Of a DNA stretch of 64,000 nt, positions 30,599-39,977 are shown piece by piece. The notes under the pieces were generated by a model, which saw only the letters and a program-made list of their open reading frames with translations, made no database searches and had not been told where the DNA came from. Within the stretch, counting starts at the first letter, position 1. Each line of letters opens with the position of its first letter. The stretch lies in NCBI GenBank assembly GCA_963575745.1, contig CAUYUJ010018071.1, positions 2,501 to 66,500 on the forward strand, written 5' to 3'. This stretch comes from Prorocentrum cordatum (lineage: Eukaryota; Sar; Dinophyceae; Prorocentrales; Prorocentraceae). Made by a program: the position numbers and the translations under genes.

Positions 30599-31260
30599 AT
30601 GGCTGCCTGGCGTCCGGCGCTGGCAGGCCCGGCACGCGGGCTGATCGCGCTGACCGCCAGCGCGACCGCCTACGACTGGCGTGGGCCGCTCAGCACTGCT
30701 GTTGCCCGCGCCGGATGGGGCCGCCCGGCTGTGGCCCAGGAGGTCCCGTTCGGGTACACCGTGCCGTACTACGACGACTCCGAGTACGGCATGGAGATCG
30801 GCGAGCACGAGGAGGAGAGTGGGGCTGCAGGCAGCCCCCAGGCGCCGCCCGACAGCGGGCCGCCGGGAGCGCCGCCCCCGTCCCCCGCCCAGGCTGCCGG
30901 AGGAGTCGAGAACGGCAGCCACCCCGCCGAGGACCCACGCGGCAAGGAGTCCTGGGTGGGCGGCTGGGGTGTCTGGGCGCTGGGGTGGAAGCCCCTGCGC
31001 GAGGGCACCTGGGCCTGGCGCCTGAGTGACATGGGCGGGGTCGCCTACGAGAAGCTGGACAGCCTCGGGAGCGCCTTCTCCGCCCATGCTGAGACGGGCT
31101 GGCTGACCAAGGATGGCGGATGGTTCTTCTACGCCCTCGAGAAACTGGGCCTGACGGTCTTTGGGGCCGCCTGGCCTGCCGTGGCATGGACGTTCATCTT
31201 CTTGGCTTTCCTGGCGGTGCTTGCCTTTCTTATACATATAACGGCGCACCGGGTCCGGGG
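30599..31260 (+). CDS. Membrane protein ORF of the 17.1-kb YR element
   Basis: First ORF after A1. The frame stays open to 32,716 only because it runs through a repeat block in phase. The protein-like part is about 220 residues. The first ATG is at 30,599. The N-terminus MAAWRPALAGPARGLIALTA resembles a signal peptide. The middle is acidic and Pro/Gly-rich, with one N-glycosylation sequon (ENGSHP), then tryptophan-rich (WVGGWGVWALGW). A strong membrane segment is centred on WTFIFLAFLAVLAFLIHI and followed by a basic end. This is the layout of a type I membrane protein. Function is unknown. An envelope-like role is a guess from topology only. After the repeat block the same frame resumes with another hydrophobic segment (32,762 onward). 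Confidence 0.5.
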
Positions 31261-31384
31261 GCCCGGGGCCGGGACCCCGACCACAAATGTGGGCCCCGGG
31301 GGGCCCGGAGGCTCGTCGGGCCGCCGGACGCCGTCCAAGATCGTTCGCAGGCGGCTTCGGAACGCGCTCCGATGGCTCCAGATG

Positions 31385-32600
31385 CCTTCCAAGACGCCTG
31401 TCATGACACCAAGAAGGTCCCAGAAGCTCCGAGAGGCAGCCCAAGAGAGGCCCAAGAAGCAAAAATCGTGCCATTCCTATGGGAAAACTTATATGTTTCG
31501 CATGTTCGCCTCTTGGGCTTTCACCGCGTCCAAGACGGCCCAAGAGGCGCCCAAGACGGTCTACGAGGCCTCCGGGAGCGCTCCAAGGCTGCGCACGAGT
31601 GGCCCAGGACGGCCCCAAGACGGCCGAAGAGAGCCCCAAGACGAGTTCGAGAGGGGTCCCAGACGGAGAAAGCCAACCTCGAATTCCGAGCTTCCGGCCC
31701 AAGAGGCTCCAGGAGGCGCCAAAATGCCGCCAAGAGGCGCCAAAAGGCTCCCAAAAGCACCCCAAGACGTTCCGAGAGGCACCCCAAGAGAGGTCCAAGA
31801 AACAAAAATCGTGTCATTCCTATGGGAAAACGTATATTTTTCGCATGTTCGCATCTTGGGCTTTCACCGCGTCCAAGACGGCCCAAGAGGCCTCCAAGAC
31901 GGCCTAGGAGGCTTCCGGGAGCGCTCCAAGGCTGCGCACGAGTGGCTCAGGACGGCCCCAAGACGGCCCAAGAGAACCCCAAGACGACTTCGAGAGGGGT
32001 CCCAGAAGGAGAAAGCCACTCTCGAATTCCGAGCTTCCGGCCCAACATATCCCAGGAGGCGCCAAAACGCCGCCCAGAGGCGCCAAAAGGCTTCCAAAAT
32101 CAGCCCAAGACGTTCCGAGAGGCACCCCAAGAGTGGTCCAAGAAACAAAAATCGTGCCATTCCTGTGGGAAAACATATATTTTCGCATGTTCGCCTCTTG
32201 GGCTTTCACCGCGTCCAACCAAGAGGCCGCCAAGACCGCCCCAAGACGGCCCAAGAAGCTTCCAAGAGGGCCCCAGGACAGCCCAAGAGGGCCCCAAGAC
32301 GGCCCAAGATGCGCCCAAGATGGCCCAAGAGGGCCCCAAGACGGGCCCAAGAGGGGGCCCTGCAGAGGGGGACCACGAACCGCAAGTTCGAGCCTTCCGC
32401 CCCAAGAGGCCGCCAGGAGGCCCCAAGGAGGCCCCTCAAGAGGCCCCAGGAGACCCCCAAGAGGCCCAAAGGAGGCCCCGAGAAGCCCCAAATCGGCCCC
32501 AAAAATGCTTCGAACCTGCTTCCAGGAGGCCCCCGACAGGTTCAGAGGCTCCCGAGAAGCTACGTCAAACTCCCAGCGAGCGGCCGGACGAGGCCCCCCA
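31385..32600 (-). repeat. Tandem 344-bp repeats made of CCCAAGAGG units
   Basis: The landmark AAAAATCGTGCCATTCCTAT occurs at about 31,460, 31,804 and 32,147, so the period is about 344 bp over three copies, and GGCTTTCACCGCGTCCAA follows each. Between landmarks lie degenerate CCAAGACGGCCC units, the reverse complement of the CTTGGGGCC family. A strong hairpin (32,706-32,743, arms TAGAACC/GGTTCTA) marks the right edge. The block interrupts the membrane-protein frame. Confidence 0.75.
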
Positions 32601-32761
32601 CAAAATCACAAGAGGGTTCCAGTATTTGTATCCTTCAGCGCTCTCTGGCCTTCTTCCCCCTGCCCCCTTCCCTGCGACTTTCGTTGACTCAAGCTCGCCT
32701 CCTAGCTAGAACCTAAGCGCGCGCGAAGCGCGCGCGTGGTTCTAGTACTCATATCTGTCGT

Positions 32762-34879
32762 ACTCTACTGGCCCCCTGTGCAGCTGCCCTCTGGCTGATT
32801 GGTCTACTGGCGCGGTGCTCCAAGTGCCGCCGGCGAGAGCCTGGCGACGCAGCTGCCGAAAGGTACCTGCCGCCGGCTCCGCCCGCCCTTGCCCAGATCA
32901 ACTGGATGGGGCCAGAGACTGGGCCAGCTGCGACCACCGAGTATTACAGTAAGAAGGTGAAGGGTCGTGGAACTGGGAGGCGACCCAGCGACGTGCTGGT
33001 CAAGATCGACGACCACGCGGCCCGGCTGAAGATCGACCTATCGGAGCCCAACCGGATCGACCGGAGGGGCCTCTGGATAGACTACCTGGGCGTGAAGGGC
33101 GCGAGTTCGCGCGCACTTCGCCAGAAGTTGGAGTCGCTCGAGGGCCGTTCCATCCACCTGTGCCGCAACATGGTCTGTCGAGATCAACCCGGGGAAGTTC
33201 ATTGCAAGGAATACGCCGCGCTGGATTCCGAGGCGATCGTGGACATCGGCTCCCATGCCAGGTTCACCTCCTGCCGCGGCATCTTTCTGCTTTGGCGGAC
33301 CTTCGCCGATCTGGGGAGGGGCACCTGGAAGATCATCGTGTTCCTCTACTGCGTCCTCTCCTGTGGTTGCTCCTTCTGCTGCCGGCGACGCCGCCGTCGC
33401 AAGACAGGCGCTGCGGAGCCAGGCGTTGCAGGGAGCATCGCAGAAGTCTTGGATCAGGAGTCAGAGTCGGAGGTGGAGGCCGAGGACAAACCATGCGAGG
33501 CCGTTCGGGTGGGCATCGTACTTCGTGGCGGCGCCCGCCCCCTGGCCCCCGACGGCTGCCGCGGCGCCGCGGAGGCCGAGCCGACCACCCTGCTCTTCGA
33601 GGACGGACAGGCGTCAGACCTCCCGCCACCCAGCGACGGGCGGAACTCTTTCGCCCATCTCTGCGCTCATCATGCCCAGGTCTACCGAGCTTCTCGGTAT
33701 CGTGATAAGTGTTCGCAAGTGACTTGTTACCGTCAGGCAGTCGGCAACGCGGAGGGCGTGCCACTCTGCCTTCTTCACCTGGGTGGGGAAGCGAGCAGAG
33801 CAGTGCAGGCAGCCGCAGCAGTCCAGGGCCGCGGGTTCCTCTCGAGTCTGGGCCTGAGGCGCCGGGCAGTCCGCAGTCGCAGTCCACGGGCGCGCGAACA
33901 GGGAGCCCCAGGCAATGCAACTCCCCCCGCAGACGGAGCCCGAGGACCAGAGAGCCACCGCGGACATGCAGCCCCTGGGCTACACCCACGTGATGCATCA
34001 GCCTCACCACGAGGTCCACCTGTTGGTGTCCGGTTCGAAGCGTCGCCTTCTCCGAGGGTGCCTCTCCCGCGGGATGCTAGCCCTGCCCCAGACGAGGAGG
34101 CCGAGCAAGGTGACTCCCTCGTATTGCGTGTGCGGGTGCATTGGGCCGCCGGCCCGCAGTGGGTCATCTTCTTAGGGAAATCCAGACCCGGAGGAGGGCC
34201 CGCTGGAGATGGCGGCATGACCGTAGTGGACGTGGAGGAGCCGCGCTGCAAAGACCACTCCGCAGAGGGCCATGAGAACGTCTGCTTCACCCTCAAGACC
34301 GCGGGGATCGAGTACGCTCCCGTCGCTAGCGACCAGGGAAGGCTCCCCGCCGGCTATCTCGAGGAGCTATTGCATCATCCTCCGCTCGGAGCCGAGGAGA
34401 TGGGGATCGGCGTGCACGGCGTCGTCGTGAGCAACACCATGTGGGAGAAGCTGCGCCCTTGGAACGGGGTCCCCGTGGGCGGGAAGACCAAGAAGATCGG
34501 CCGCCCTCAGTGGGCTCAGCTTCGGGCCCGTGGGGACTTGCCTGTGTACCGACATCCAGTGGGTACCCCTGGCGACGCCCATGGCGCGCCGCAGCCCACC
34601 TCCGACGAGATGGACGCGCAGCTCAAGAAGCACTGGGCGAGGCTTGACCGCAGCAGCTCCCCAAGCCCCCTTTCGGCGTCGGGTGGGGTCTGGGCGAGGA
34701 AGGTGACCCAGCCCCCTCAGCCCCTCGACGCTCTTCCCGCAGCCCTGGAGGAAAGGCTCACGAAGAGAGCACCGGAGAGGCCATGCTGGGGTTGTACCCT
34801 GCGGCTCATGAGGAGGGGTCGGACGACGCCTCGGCGCTGCAGAGCGTGGCAGCAGGGTACGATGAAGACGTCGCCGTAG
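32762..34879 (+). CDS. Second membrane-protein ORF of the 17.1-kb YR element
   Basis: The frame is open from about 32,720. The first ATG is at 32,906 (657 residues), but the sequence before it reads LLAPCAAALWLIGLLARCSK then CRRR, a membrane segment followed by Cys and Arg, so the natural protein probably starts upstream or is continuous with the first ORF. A second similar module occurs at residues about 143-165: WKIIVFLYCVLSCGCSFCC then six Arg. A Cys/His-rich stretch follows (HLCAHHAQ, CSQVTCYRQ, CLLHLGG), then a Pro/Ser-rich linker and a globular C-terminal part (HWAAGPQWVIFLGKS, GVHGVVVSNTMWEKLRPW). I do not recognise the family. The end overlaps the gag-like ORF by about 100 bp in another frame. 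Confidence 0.5.
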   Translation, partial: TLLAPCAAALWLIGLLARCSKCRRREPGDAAAERYLPPAPPALAQINWMGPETGPAATTEYYSKKVKGRGTGRRPSDVLVKIDDHAARLKIDLSEPNRIDRRGLWIDYLGVKGASSRALRQKLESLEGRSIHLCRNMVCRDQPGEVHCKEYAALDSEAIVDIGSHARFTSCRGIFLLWRTFADLGRGTWKIIVFLYCVLSCGCSFCCRRRRRRKTGAAEPGVAGSIAEVLDQESESEVEAEDKPCEAVRVGIVLRGGARPLAPDGCRGAAEAEPTTLLFEDGQASDLPPPSDGRNSFAHLCAHHAQVYRASRYRDKCSQVTCYRQAVGNAEGVPLCLLHLGGEASRAVQAAAAVQGRGFLSSLGLRRRAVRSRSPRAREQGAPGNATPPADGARGPESHRGHAAPGLHPRDASASPRGPPVGVRFEASPSPRVPLPRDASPAPDEEAEQGDSLVLRVRVHWAAGPQWVIFLGKSRPGGGPAGDGGMTVVDVEEPRCKDHSAEGHENVCFTLKTAGIEYAPVASDQGRLPAGYLEELLHHPPLGAEEMGIGVHGVVVSNTMWEKLRPWNGVPVGGKTKKIGRPQWAQLRARGDLPVYRHPVGTPGDAHGAPQPTSDEMDAQLKKHWARLDRSSSPSPLSASGGVWARKVTQPPQPLDALPAALEERLTKRAPERPCWGCTLRLMRRGRTTPRRCRAWQQGTMKTSP

Positions 34880-36885
34880 TCTTGGAGCACCTCATCAAGT
34901 ACACCCAGCGCCTCATGCGCAGCAGCGGAGCCGAGGAGCGGGCCAAGTACCAGGTGCACATCGACAGGTGGGAAAAGACGCTGGAGCGTGTTCGAACCGA
35001 AAAAGACGAAGGTGTGAACCCGCCCCTCGCCAGCGGCCTCTTGAAGCTAGACGCCGAGCGCAGGCCCGACACCAGCCAAGAGCCTAGCCAACCTGGAGCC
35101 CCCCCTGGACTAGACGCCGCAGCGAGTGCTCCGCCACTGCCGCCGCCGGCCACCCCGCCTGGCGTGCGCGTGCCAGGAGCTACTCGTCTTTCCCCGCCGG
35201 GTTTGATGCCCGGCCTCGTACCGAACCTCGGGCAGATGTTCACCAACCGGAGCGCCTACGGACATGGAGGACTGGTTAAGACCCCTGGGCAACCTGATCG
35301 TAGGTATGCCGCGGGAGCTGGGGAGGGCGAACCATCGGCCGCTTTCTCCACCTACGCACAGGTCCTCCAGAACGGCCAAGAGCAGCAGCACTTGGACAAC
35401 ATGCGGCTGCTGCAGGCGGTGGACAGCCTCCGCAGGTCCGGCGAGGAGGAAAAGGTGGCGCAGCGGGGCACCCTCGGTGCCATCGGACGTGCCGAGGAGC
35501 TGGACGTGTACCTGGCGCGGGGCTGCGACACCCTCGACGTGGAGGTCTGCGGCACCCTGACCGGGCGGGAGTTGTTCCATGGCCTCAAGCGCGCCTGCGA
35601 GCACGCGAAGCATGCGATGCAGGCGGTGAACTGGCCGACGACGGTGACGAACAGGATGGCGTACGGCATTGCCGCCTTCTGTTGGGGAGGACGGGACCAC
35701 AAGGATCTGGCCGAGTGGTCGATCTCAGTGGCTGACTTTCCCCATTGCAAAGCAGAGGTGTTCGACGCCTACACCATGCCCACCACGTGCAAGCTCGAAC
35801 CGCGCCCCCGGCACCCAGTCGTCTTCTCCCAGTGGGTGAGGCAGGCCGAGAACGCCATCACCGTCTTCGGGCTGGTCTACGGGCGGATGCACGAGCCAGA
35901 GAGGCGCCGAGCCCTGGAGACCCTGCGCCTTGCCTACGAGGAGGACGACGTGGCCTTTCCCGCTGATTATGTGTACAGCCTTTGGGAAGAGCTCGCAGCC
36001 ACCTGGTGCGAACAGCTTCGGGAGAAGCGGAGGGAGGTGTGCCGCATCCTGGGGCTCACCAACCCGCGCCGGGAGGACATCAAGACCATCGCCCTCGCTC
36101 CCACGGGGCCGTCCGGAAGTGCGTGGCTGACATTCCCGAATGTATGCGACCTCGACGCGCCGGATGGGTACTACCAGGTGGTATGCGTCCCACGCCAGGC
36201 CCGGCGGGTGCAGAGGTTCCTCCACCAGAACCTCCATGCCGGCCCCACGAGGACCCCCAAGGCCGGGAAATCCGACGACCACGCCCCAGCCGATCAGGAA
36301 GCCCCCGCAGGGGCTGGGCCAGGCACAGGGAAGGCAGGGGCCGCCGTCAAGAAGGCTGCTGCCAAGAAGCGGCCCGCCGCCCGGGCGCACCCAGCGGGCA
36401 AGGCGCTGACCTCCAGCGAGATCGGGCGCTCGGTCAAGCACGCCCCCCGTGACAAGAACGGGAAGGTCATTTGCTGGGACGCCTGCACCTGGGCCGGCTG
36501 CCCCAAGGCGGCGGGGTCCTGCGCCCACTCCCACGAGGCCATCAAAGGGCTTGGCAGCCTTGACTGGACCGTGCAGGCGCAGCTCATCAGGCGCGGCGGC
36601 CTGAAGTCTGGAGCTAAGGTCGACCCCGCCTCGGTTGACGGGCGAGTAGCTCAGCTCAGGGCCCAGGCCAAGGCCGAAGCGGACAGCAAAAGGGCTGGCG
36701 GAAGTGCCGGGGAAGGTCCCGGGGCAACTTCGGGAGGCAGCCGAGCGGGAGGCTCGCCGGCTGTCTGGCCCCCCCCTGCCGCCTTCGACGAGATCCAGAC
36801 CACCGCCCTCGAGGAGGAGCTCAGACAGGCCGTTCAGGGCCCCGAGGAGGACTGCTGGACGCCCACGCCCACGCGCCCGCAGTAG
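34783..36885 (+). CDS. Gag-like ORF of the 17.1-kb YR element
   Basis: 700-residue frame. The N-terminal 70 residues are helical (VVLEHLIKYTQRLMRS). A Pro-rich linker follows, then a helical central part including ELFHGLKRACEHAKHAM and DYVYSLWEELAATWCEQL. The C-terminus has basic Ala/Lys-rich sequence and a Cys/His cluster, CWDACTWAGCPKAAGSCAHS then HE, compatible with a CCCH-type zinc finger. Position and composition fit a gag (nucleocapsid-like) protein. The frame may be fused to the upstream ORF by recoding, because both frames look protein-like around 34,780. Confidence 0.55.
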   Translation: MLGLYPAAHEEGSDDASALQSVAAGYDEDVAVVLEHLIKYTQRLMRSSGAEERAKYQVHIDRWEKTLERVRTEKDEGVNPPLASGLLKLDAERRPDTSQEPSQPGAPPGLDAAASAPPLPPPATPPGVRVPGATRLSPPGLMPGLVPNLGQMFTNRSAYGHGGLVKTPGQPDRRYAAGAGEGEPSAAFSTYAQVLQNGQEQQHLDNMRLLQAVDSLRRSGEEEKVAQRGTLGAIGRAEELDVYLARGCDTLDVEVCGTLTGRELFHGLKRACEHAKHAMQAVNWPTTVTNRMAYGIAAFCWGGRDHKDLAEWSISVADFPHCKAEVFDAYTMPTTCKLEPRPRHPVVFSQWVRQAENAITVFGLVYGRMHEPERRRALETLRLAYEEDDVAFPADYVYSLWEELAATWCEQLREKRREVCRILGLTNPRREDIKTIALAPTGPSGSAWLTFPNVCDLDAPDGYYQVVCVPRQARRVQRFLHQNLHAGPTRTPKAGKSDDHAPADQEAPAGAGPGTGKAGAAVKKAAAKKRPAARAHPAGKALTSSEIGRSVKHAPRDKNGKVICWDACTWAGCPKAAGSCAHSHEAIKGLGSLDWTVQAQLIRRGGLKSGAKVDPASVDGRVAQLRAQAKAEADSKRAGGSAGEGPGATSGGSRAGGSPAVWPPPAAFDEIQTTALEEELRQAVQGPEEDCWTPTPTRPQ

Positions 36886-36947
36886 AGGGGACTGGCGAGA
36901 CGACGCACCCAGCTGCCCTCGAAAGATGGAACATCATCGAGAAGATC

Positions 36948-39440
36948 TTGGAGCGCGGGACCCTCGCGACCCTGGGCGACATCAGCGACTACCTGCACTC
37001 GCACGCCCTGGCCAGGCTCGCACGCGCCAACTCAGAAGGCATCTCCCTGAGCCTGGAAGAGAAACTGCTGGAGGCAACCCGTGACGGGGGGCCAACCCTC
37101 GCCGAGGAAGCAGGACGAGCCCTCGACAAGCTGGGATCAAAGGCGGGGAGGAGCAGCACACAGGACCTCAGCATTGGAGGTGCCACCTGGGACGAGGACG
37201 CTGGGGTAGGCCGCGGGAAGCTCACGGTGCAGGACCAAGAATGGGACTACCTTGAGTTCCAGGATGAGCTCCAACCCGATGAAGAGATGCGAACCCGACT
37301 TGGCCTCAAGGAGGGTGACGCAGAGCTCAGGCAGCGCCTGGTACTCCACATCGCGGCCGCCCTGCTCTGGGAGGACAAGGAGCCTGACGCGCCGGCCGTG
37401 AAGGCCCTGGCTGCTCAGCTCCGCCGAGAGTTGTGGGATGGAGCCACCACCGCCTCCGCCGCGTTGGGGGGCGCCCCCCCTTTCGTCTCACCACGTGAAG
37501 CCGAGCTCAGGATGCGCTGCCACGACGTCCAGCACCCGCACCACGACAAGGACTTCAGGTGCATCGCGGTCTTCCCCCTGAGTGCCCTCAACACGACCAC
37601 CGTCCGGGTCTGGAGGATCAACCGCTGGAACCAGCTCGAAATCGACTCCGTCCTGCCGACGCAGACCAGCGAGAAGGAGGTCCACGTCATGATCCACCGA
37701 GGCCATATGCGGGTGCTCCGGCCGCCGGCCATCGGCAGCCAGGGCCCCAACAAGCGGGGCCGGGCCTTTGGGGAGATCCTCAAGACCTGGACACTCGCTG
37801 GGAAGCCCGTCCGCGAGCTGCTCACGGTGGGCTGGGAGATGTACCTGGAGTCGGAGGAGGTTGCGGGGCCCGTGATACCCAGCCGGCCGCCTCCCTGCAT
37901 GCACTGCAAGCGTATGCAACAGGCTCAGCTCCCGACGCGTGAGGGCGCCGTCGGGAATCAGGAGCTCGAGGAGGGGGACTTCTCCGGCCTCGCGCCCCTC
38001 CTGCGCAGGCCAGCCTTCGCGTGGGGCATCCGCACCCGCGAGATCTTCGCAGGCACTGGGAACTGGACAACGGCGATGCGAGAAGCTGGGCTCCAGACGG
38101 CCCCGTCCGTCGAGTACTTCCAGGATTCTTTGGCCCAGGCCGGGCCCCAGGAGGCGCACAACATCCTCGACCCCCAGGTGCGAGAAAGGCTTCTTCTCGA
38201 CGCTGGAGCCGCGCCAGGCCCCGACGAGGCGAACGTCTACCAGTTGGCCCCACCATGTACGACCCATTCGGCTTGGTGCCTCAAGAACGGCGGGACCCGC
38301 ACGTTCGAGCACCCGGACGGCGACGGGACGGTCCAGGCGGAGATCGAGAGCAACATTATGACCGATTTCGCCGCCGACCTCTGCGAGCGCCTCGACGCCA
38401 ACGATCGGGAGTGGATGCTCGAGAACACGGCCAGCGACGGACGCTACCCGAAGATTTGGGACAGGGCCAGGATCAAGCAGCTGCAGAAGCGCACAGGGGC
38501 ACGGATCTTCTCTGTCGCTATGTGCGAGTGGGGACTGGGGCCCCCAGAGGAGCCCGTGAAGAGGCACCGCAAGCTGACGTTCTGGATGGTCTCGAAGGGC
38601 CTCTACCCCTGGGCGCTCTCTCTGGCGAGGCGCTGCGCTAACCAGCACGAGCACGTCGCCTTGGAGGGGCCTCTCCCCTACGACCTGACCCAGACCCAGA
38701 TCGACCACTACAACTCCTCCGGGCTCACGCTCAGCCAGTCCGAGCAGAAGGACATCCTGGGCCTGACCAATCGGCTGGCCCTCGCAGGCGTGCAGGCCCA
38801 GGGTCTTGCCGTGGACGCCAAGGCCATGGAAACTCCGCAGCTCGGACCCGAGCTGCTGCGCCCGCTGAACGCCCTCGTTGGCAAGCTGGGGCCCGAGAAC
38901 TTCCACTGGAGCCGGGTCGAACCGCGCGCCGGGAGGGCCTTCGAGGACCTCCCGGAGGGTACCATGGCCTTGTACTACGGGCGCGACCAGGCCGACAACT
39001 TCGTGGCCAAGATCTCACACCGGTCGCCTCCACACCTGCACGGTGGAGGGCGCGTCCCCAGCGGAGCCCCCCCTCTGGTCAAGGCCCTGCGGGAGGAGTT
39101 GAGCACCCTCGGCTTCCAGGTCGGTCAGCGTGGACTACGACGCACCCGCTACGCCGGCCAATGCCCGACGAGGCTGTGCGCTGCCTGGGCCGAGGTCGTC
39201 AAGGCTGCGGGGGCGGGGGCCCCCCCTGCGAAGCTCCTGAAGAAGCTCGAGCCCATCGTCACGACGAGGGCCGGGGACAAGATGGCGGCGGGAGCCGGTG
39301 ACAGGGTTCACCTGGCGGACCCCCCCCCTCTTTTTCGCTTCCAGGACGTGCCAGTCATGAAGAGAGAGGCGGAGGAAGACCATCCAGCAGGGCCCATAGG
39401 ATGGCAGCGCGCGAACAGAGGCAAGAAGAGGGGAGGGTAG
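36948..39440 (+). CDS. C5-methyltransferase-like protein, N-terminal catalytic part, in the 17.1-kb YR element
   Basis: 830-residue frame. Residues 1-340 are unassigned; they include FRCIAVFPLSALNTTTVRVW and EVHVMIHRGHMRVLRPP, which may be a protease- or chaperone-like fold but cannot be placed by eye. From about residue 364, REIFAGTGNWTTAMREAGLQ matches motif I of C5 DNA methyltransferases (FxGxG). Near residue 433, QLAPPCTTHSAWC matches motif IV with the Pro-Cys nucleophile. Near residue 491, WMLENTAS matches motif VI (ENV). The target-recognition half is not obvious here, but motif IX/X-like sequence is found further 3' in the RT polyprotein. The C-terminal 280 residues are unassigned. Confidence 0.62.
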   Translation: MERGTLATLGDISDYLHSHALARLARANSEGISLSLEEKLLEATRDGGPTLAEEAGRALDKLGSKAGRSSTQDLSIGGATWDEDAGVGRGKLTVQDQEWDYLEFQDELQPDEEMRTRLGLKEGDAELRQRLVLHIAAALLWEDKEPDAPAVKALAAQLRRELWDGATTASAALGGAPPFVSPREAELRMRCHDVQHPHHDKDFRCIAVFPLSALNTTTVRVWRINRWNQLEIDSVLPTQTSEKEVHVMIHRGHMRVLRPPAIGSQGPNKRGRAFGEILKTWTLAGKPVRELLTVGWEMYLESEEVAGPVIPSRPPPCMHCKRMQQAQLPTREGAVGNQELEEGDFSGLAPLLRRPAFAWGIRTREIFAGTGNWTTAMREAGLQTAPSVEYFQDSLAQAGPQEAHNILDPQVRERLLLDAGAAPGPDEANVYQLAPPCTTHSAWCLKNGGTRTFEHPDGDGTVQAEIESNIMTDFAADLCERLDANDREWMLENTASDGRYPKIWDRARIKQLQKRTGARIFSVAMCEWGLGPPEEPVKRHRKLTFWMVSKGLYPWALSLARRCANQHEHVALEGPLPYDLTQTQIDHYNSSGLTLSQSEQKDILGLTNRLALAGVQAQGLAVDAKAMETPQLGPELLRPLNALVGKLGPENFHWSRVEPRAGRAFEDLPEGTMALYYGRDQADNFVAKISHRSPPHLHGGGRVPSGAPPLVKALREELSTLGFQVGQRGLRRTRYAGQCPTRLCAAWAEVVKAAGAGAPPAKLLKKLEPIVTTRAGDKMAAGAGDRVHLADPPPLFRFQDVPVMKREAEEDHPAGPIGWQRANRGKKRGG

Positions 39441-39629
39441 AAGCGCAACACGGCGAGGAAGAGAGACCCTGACCGAGGAGCGCCACCACCAGGCCCTGGA
39501 GGAGATGGTGGAGACGACGAACCTGGGGGAGACGAAGGAGAAGGAGAGGAGGAAGAGGAGGAGAAGGAGCCGCCCAGGAGGGTCAATAAGTCCAGGCAAG
39601 CCAAGCAGCAGGCTGACGAGCCAGTCAGG

Positions 39630-39977
39630 GTGCTCCTCCCGCAGCGGGGGGACCGATGGATACCAATCCCCGGGGCCCCCATGTACGCACACGATCTCCA
39701 GAGCGTCCTCACGACCTGCAGGTGGCTGCGCGACGACGTCCTCAGCCCCGAGGAGCTTCGCCTGTTCGTCTACACCGACGAAGGAGACACTGCAGGAGCA
39801 GAAGGACCGCCTTTGGAAGACGATGATCGAGTCGAACCCAGGGAACGCCTTATCCTGTGGATCGGGAGAGAAGACATCGGGAATTGGGCGGCCTGGGCGC
39901 CGCGCTGGATCAGCGTGAGGAGGCGCCGTGGCACCGCAACGAGGCCACCCCCACTTCCCACCGCAGCGTCACGCTGA
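39630..39977 (+). CDS. Unassigned ORF fragment between methyltransferase-like and coiled-coil ORFs
   Basis: 115-residue frame with protein-like composition: DRWIPIPGAPMYAHDLQSVL, LRDDVLSPEELRLFVYTDEG and RLILWIGREDIGNWAAW. It overlaps the start of the next ORF in another frame and appears to be a piece of a longer polyprotein separated by frameshifts. No family recognised. Confidence 0.4.
   Translation: MLLPQRGDRWIPIPGAPMYAHDLQSVLTTCRWLRDDVLSPEELRLFVYTDEGDTAGAEGPPLEDDDRVEPRERLILWIGREDIGNWAAWAPRWISVRRRRGTATRPPPLPTAASR

Noticed and set aside
30536-31798. 420-codon minus-strand ORF opposite the membrane-protein ORF
   Set aside because: Partly made of the CTTGGG repeat and partly antisense of a better plus-strand frame. 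No motif.
31904-32491. Minus-strand ORFs reading Gly-Leu-Leu-Gly-Ala-Ser-Trp repeats
   Set aside because: Translation of the degenerate CTTGGGGCC array.
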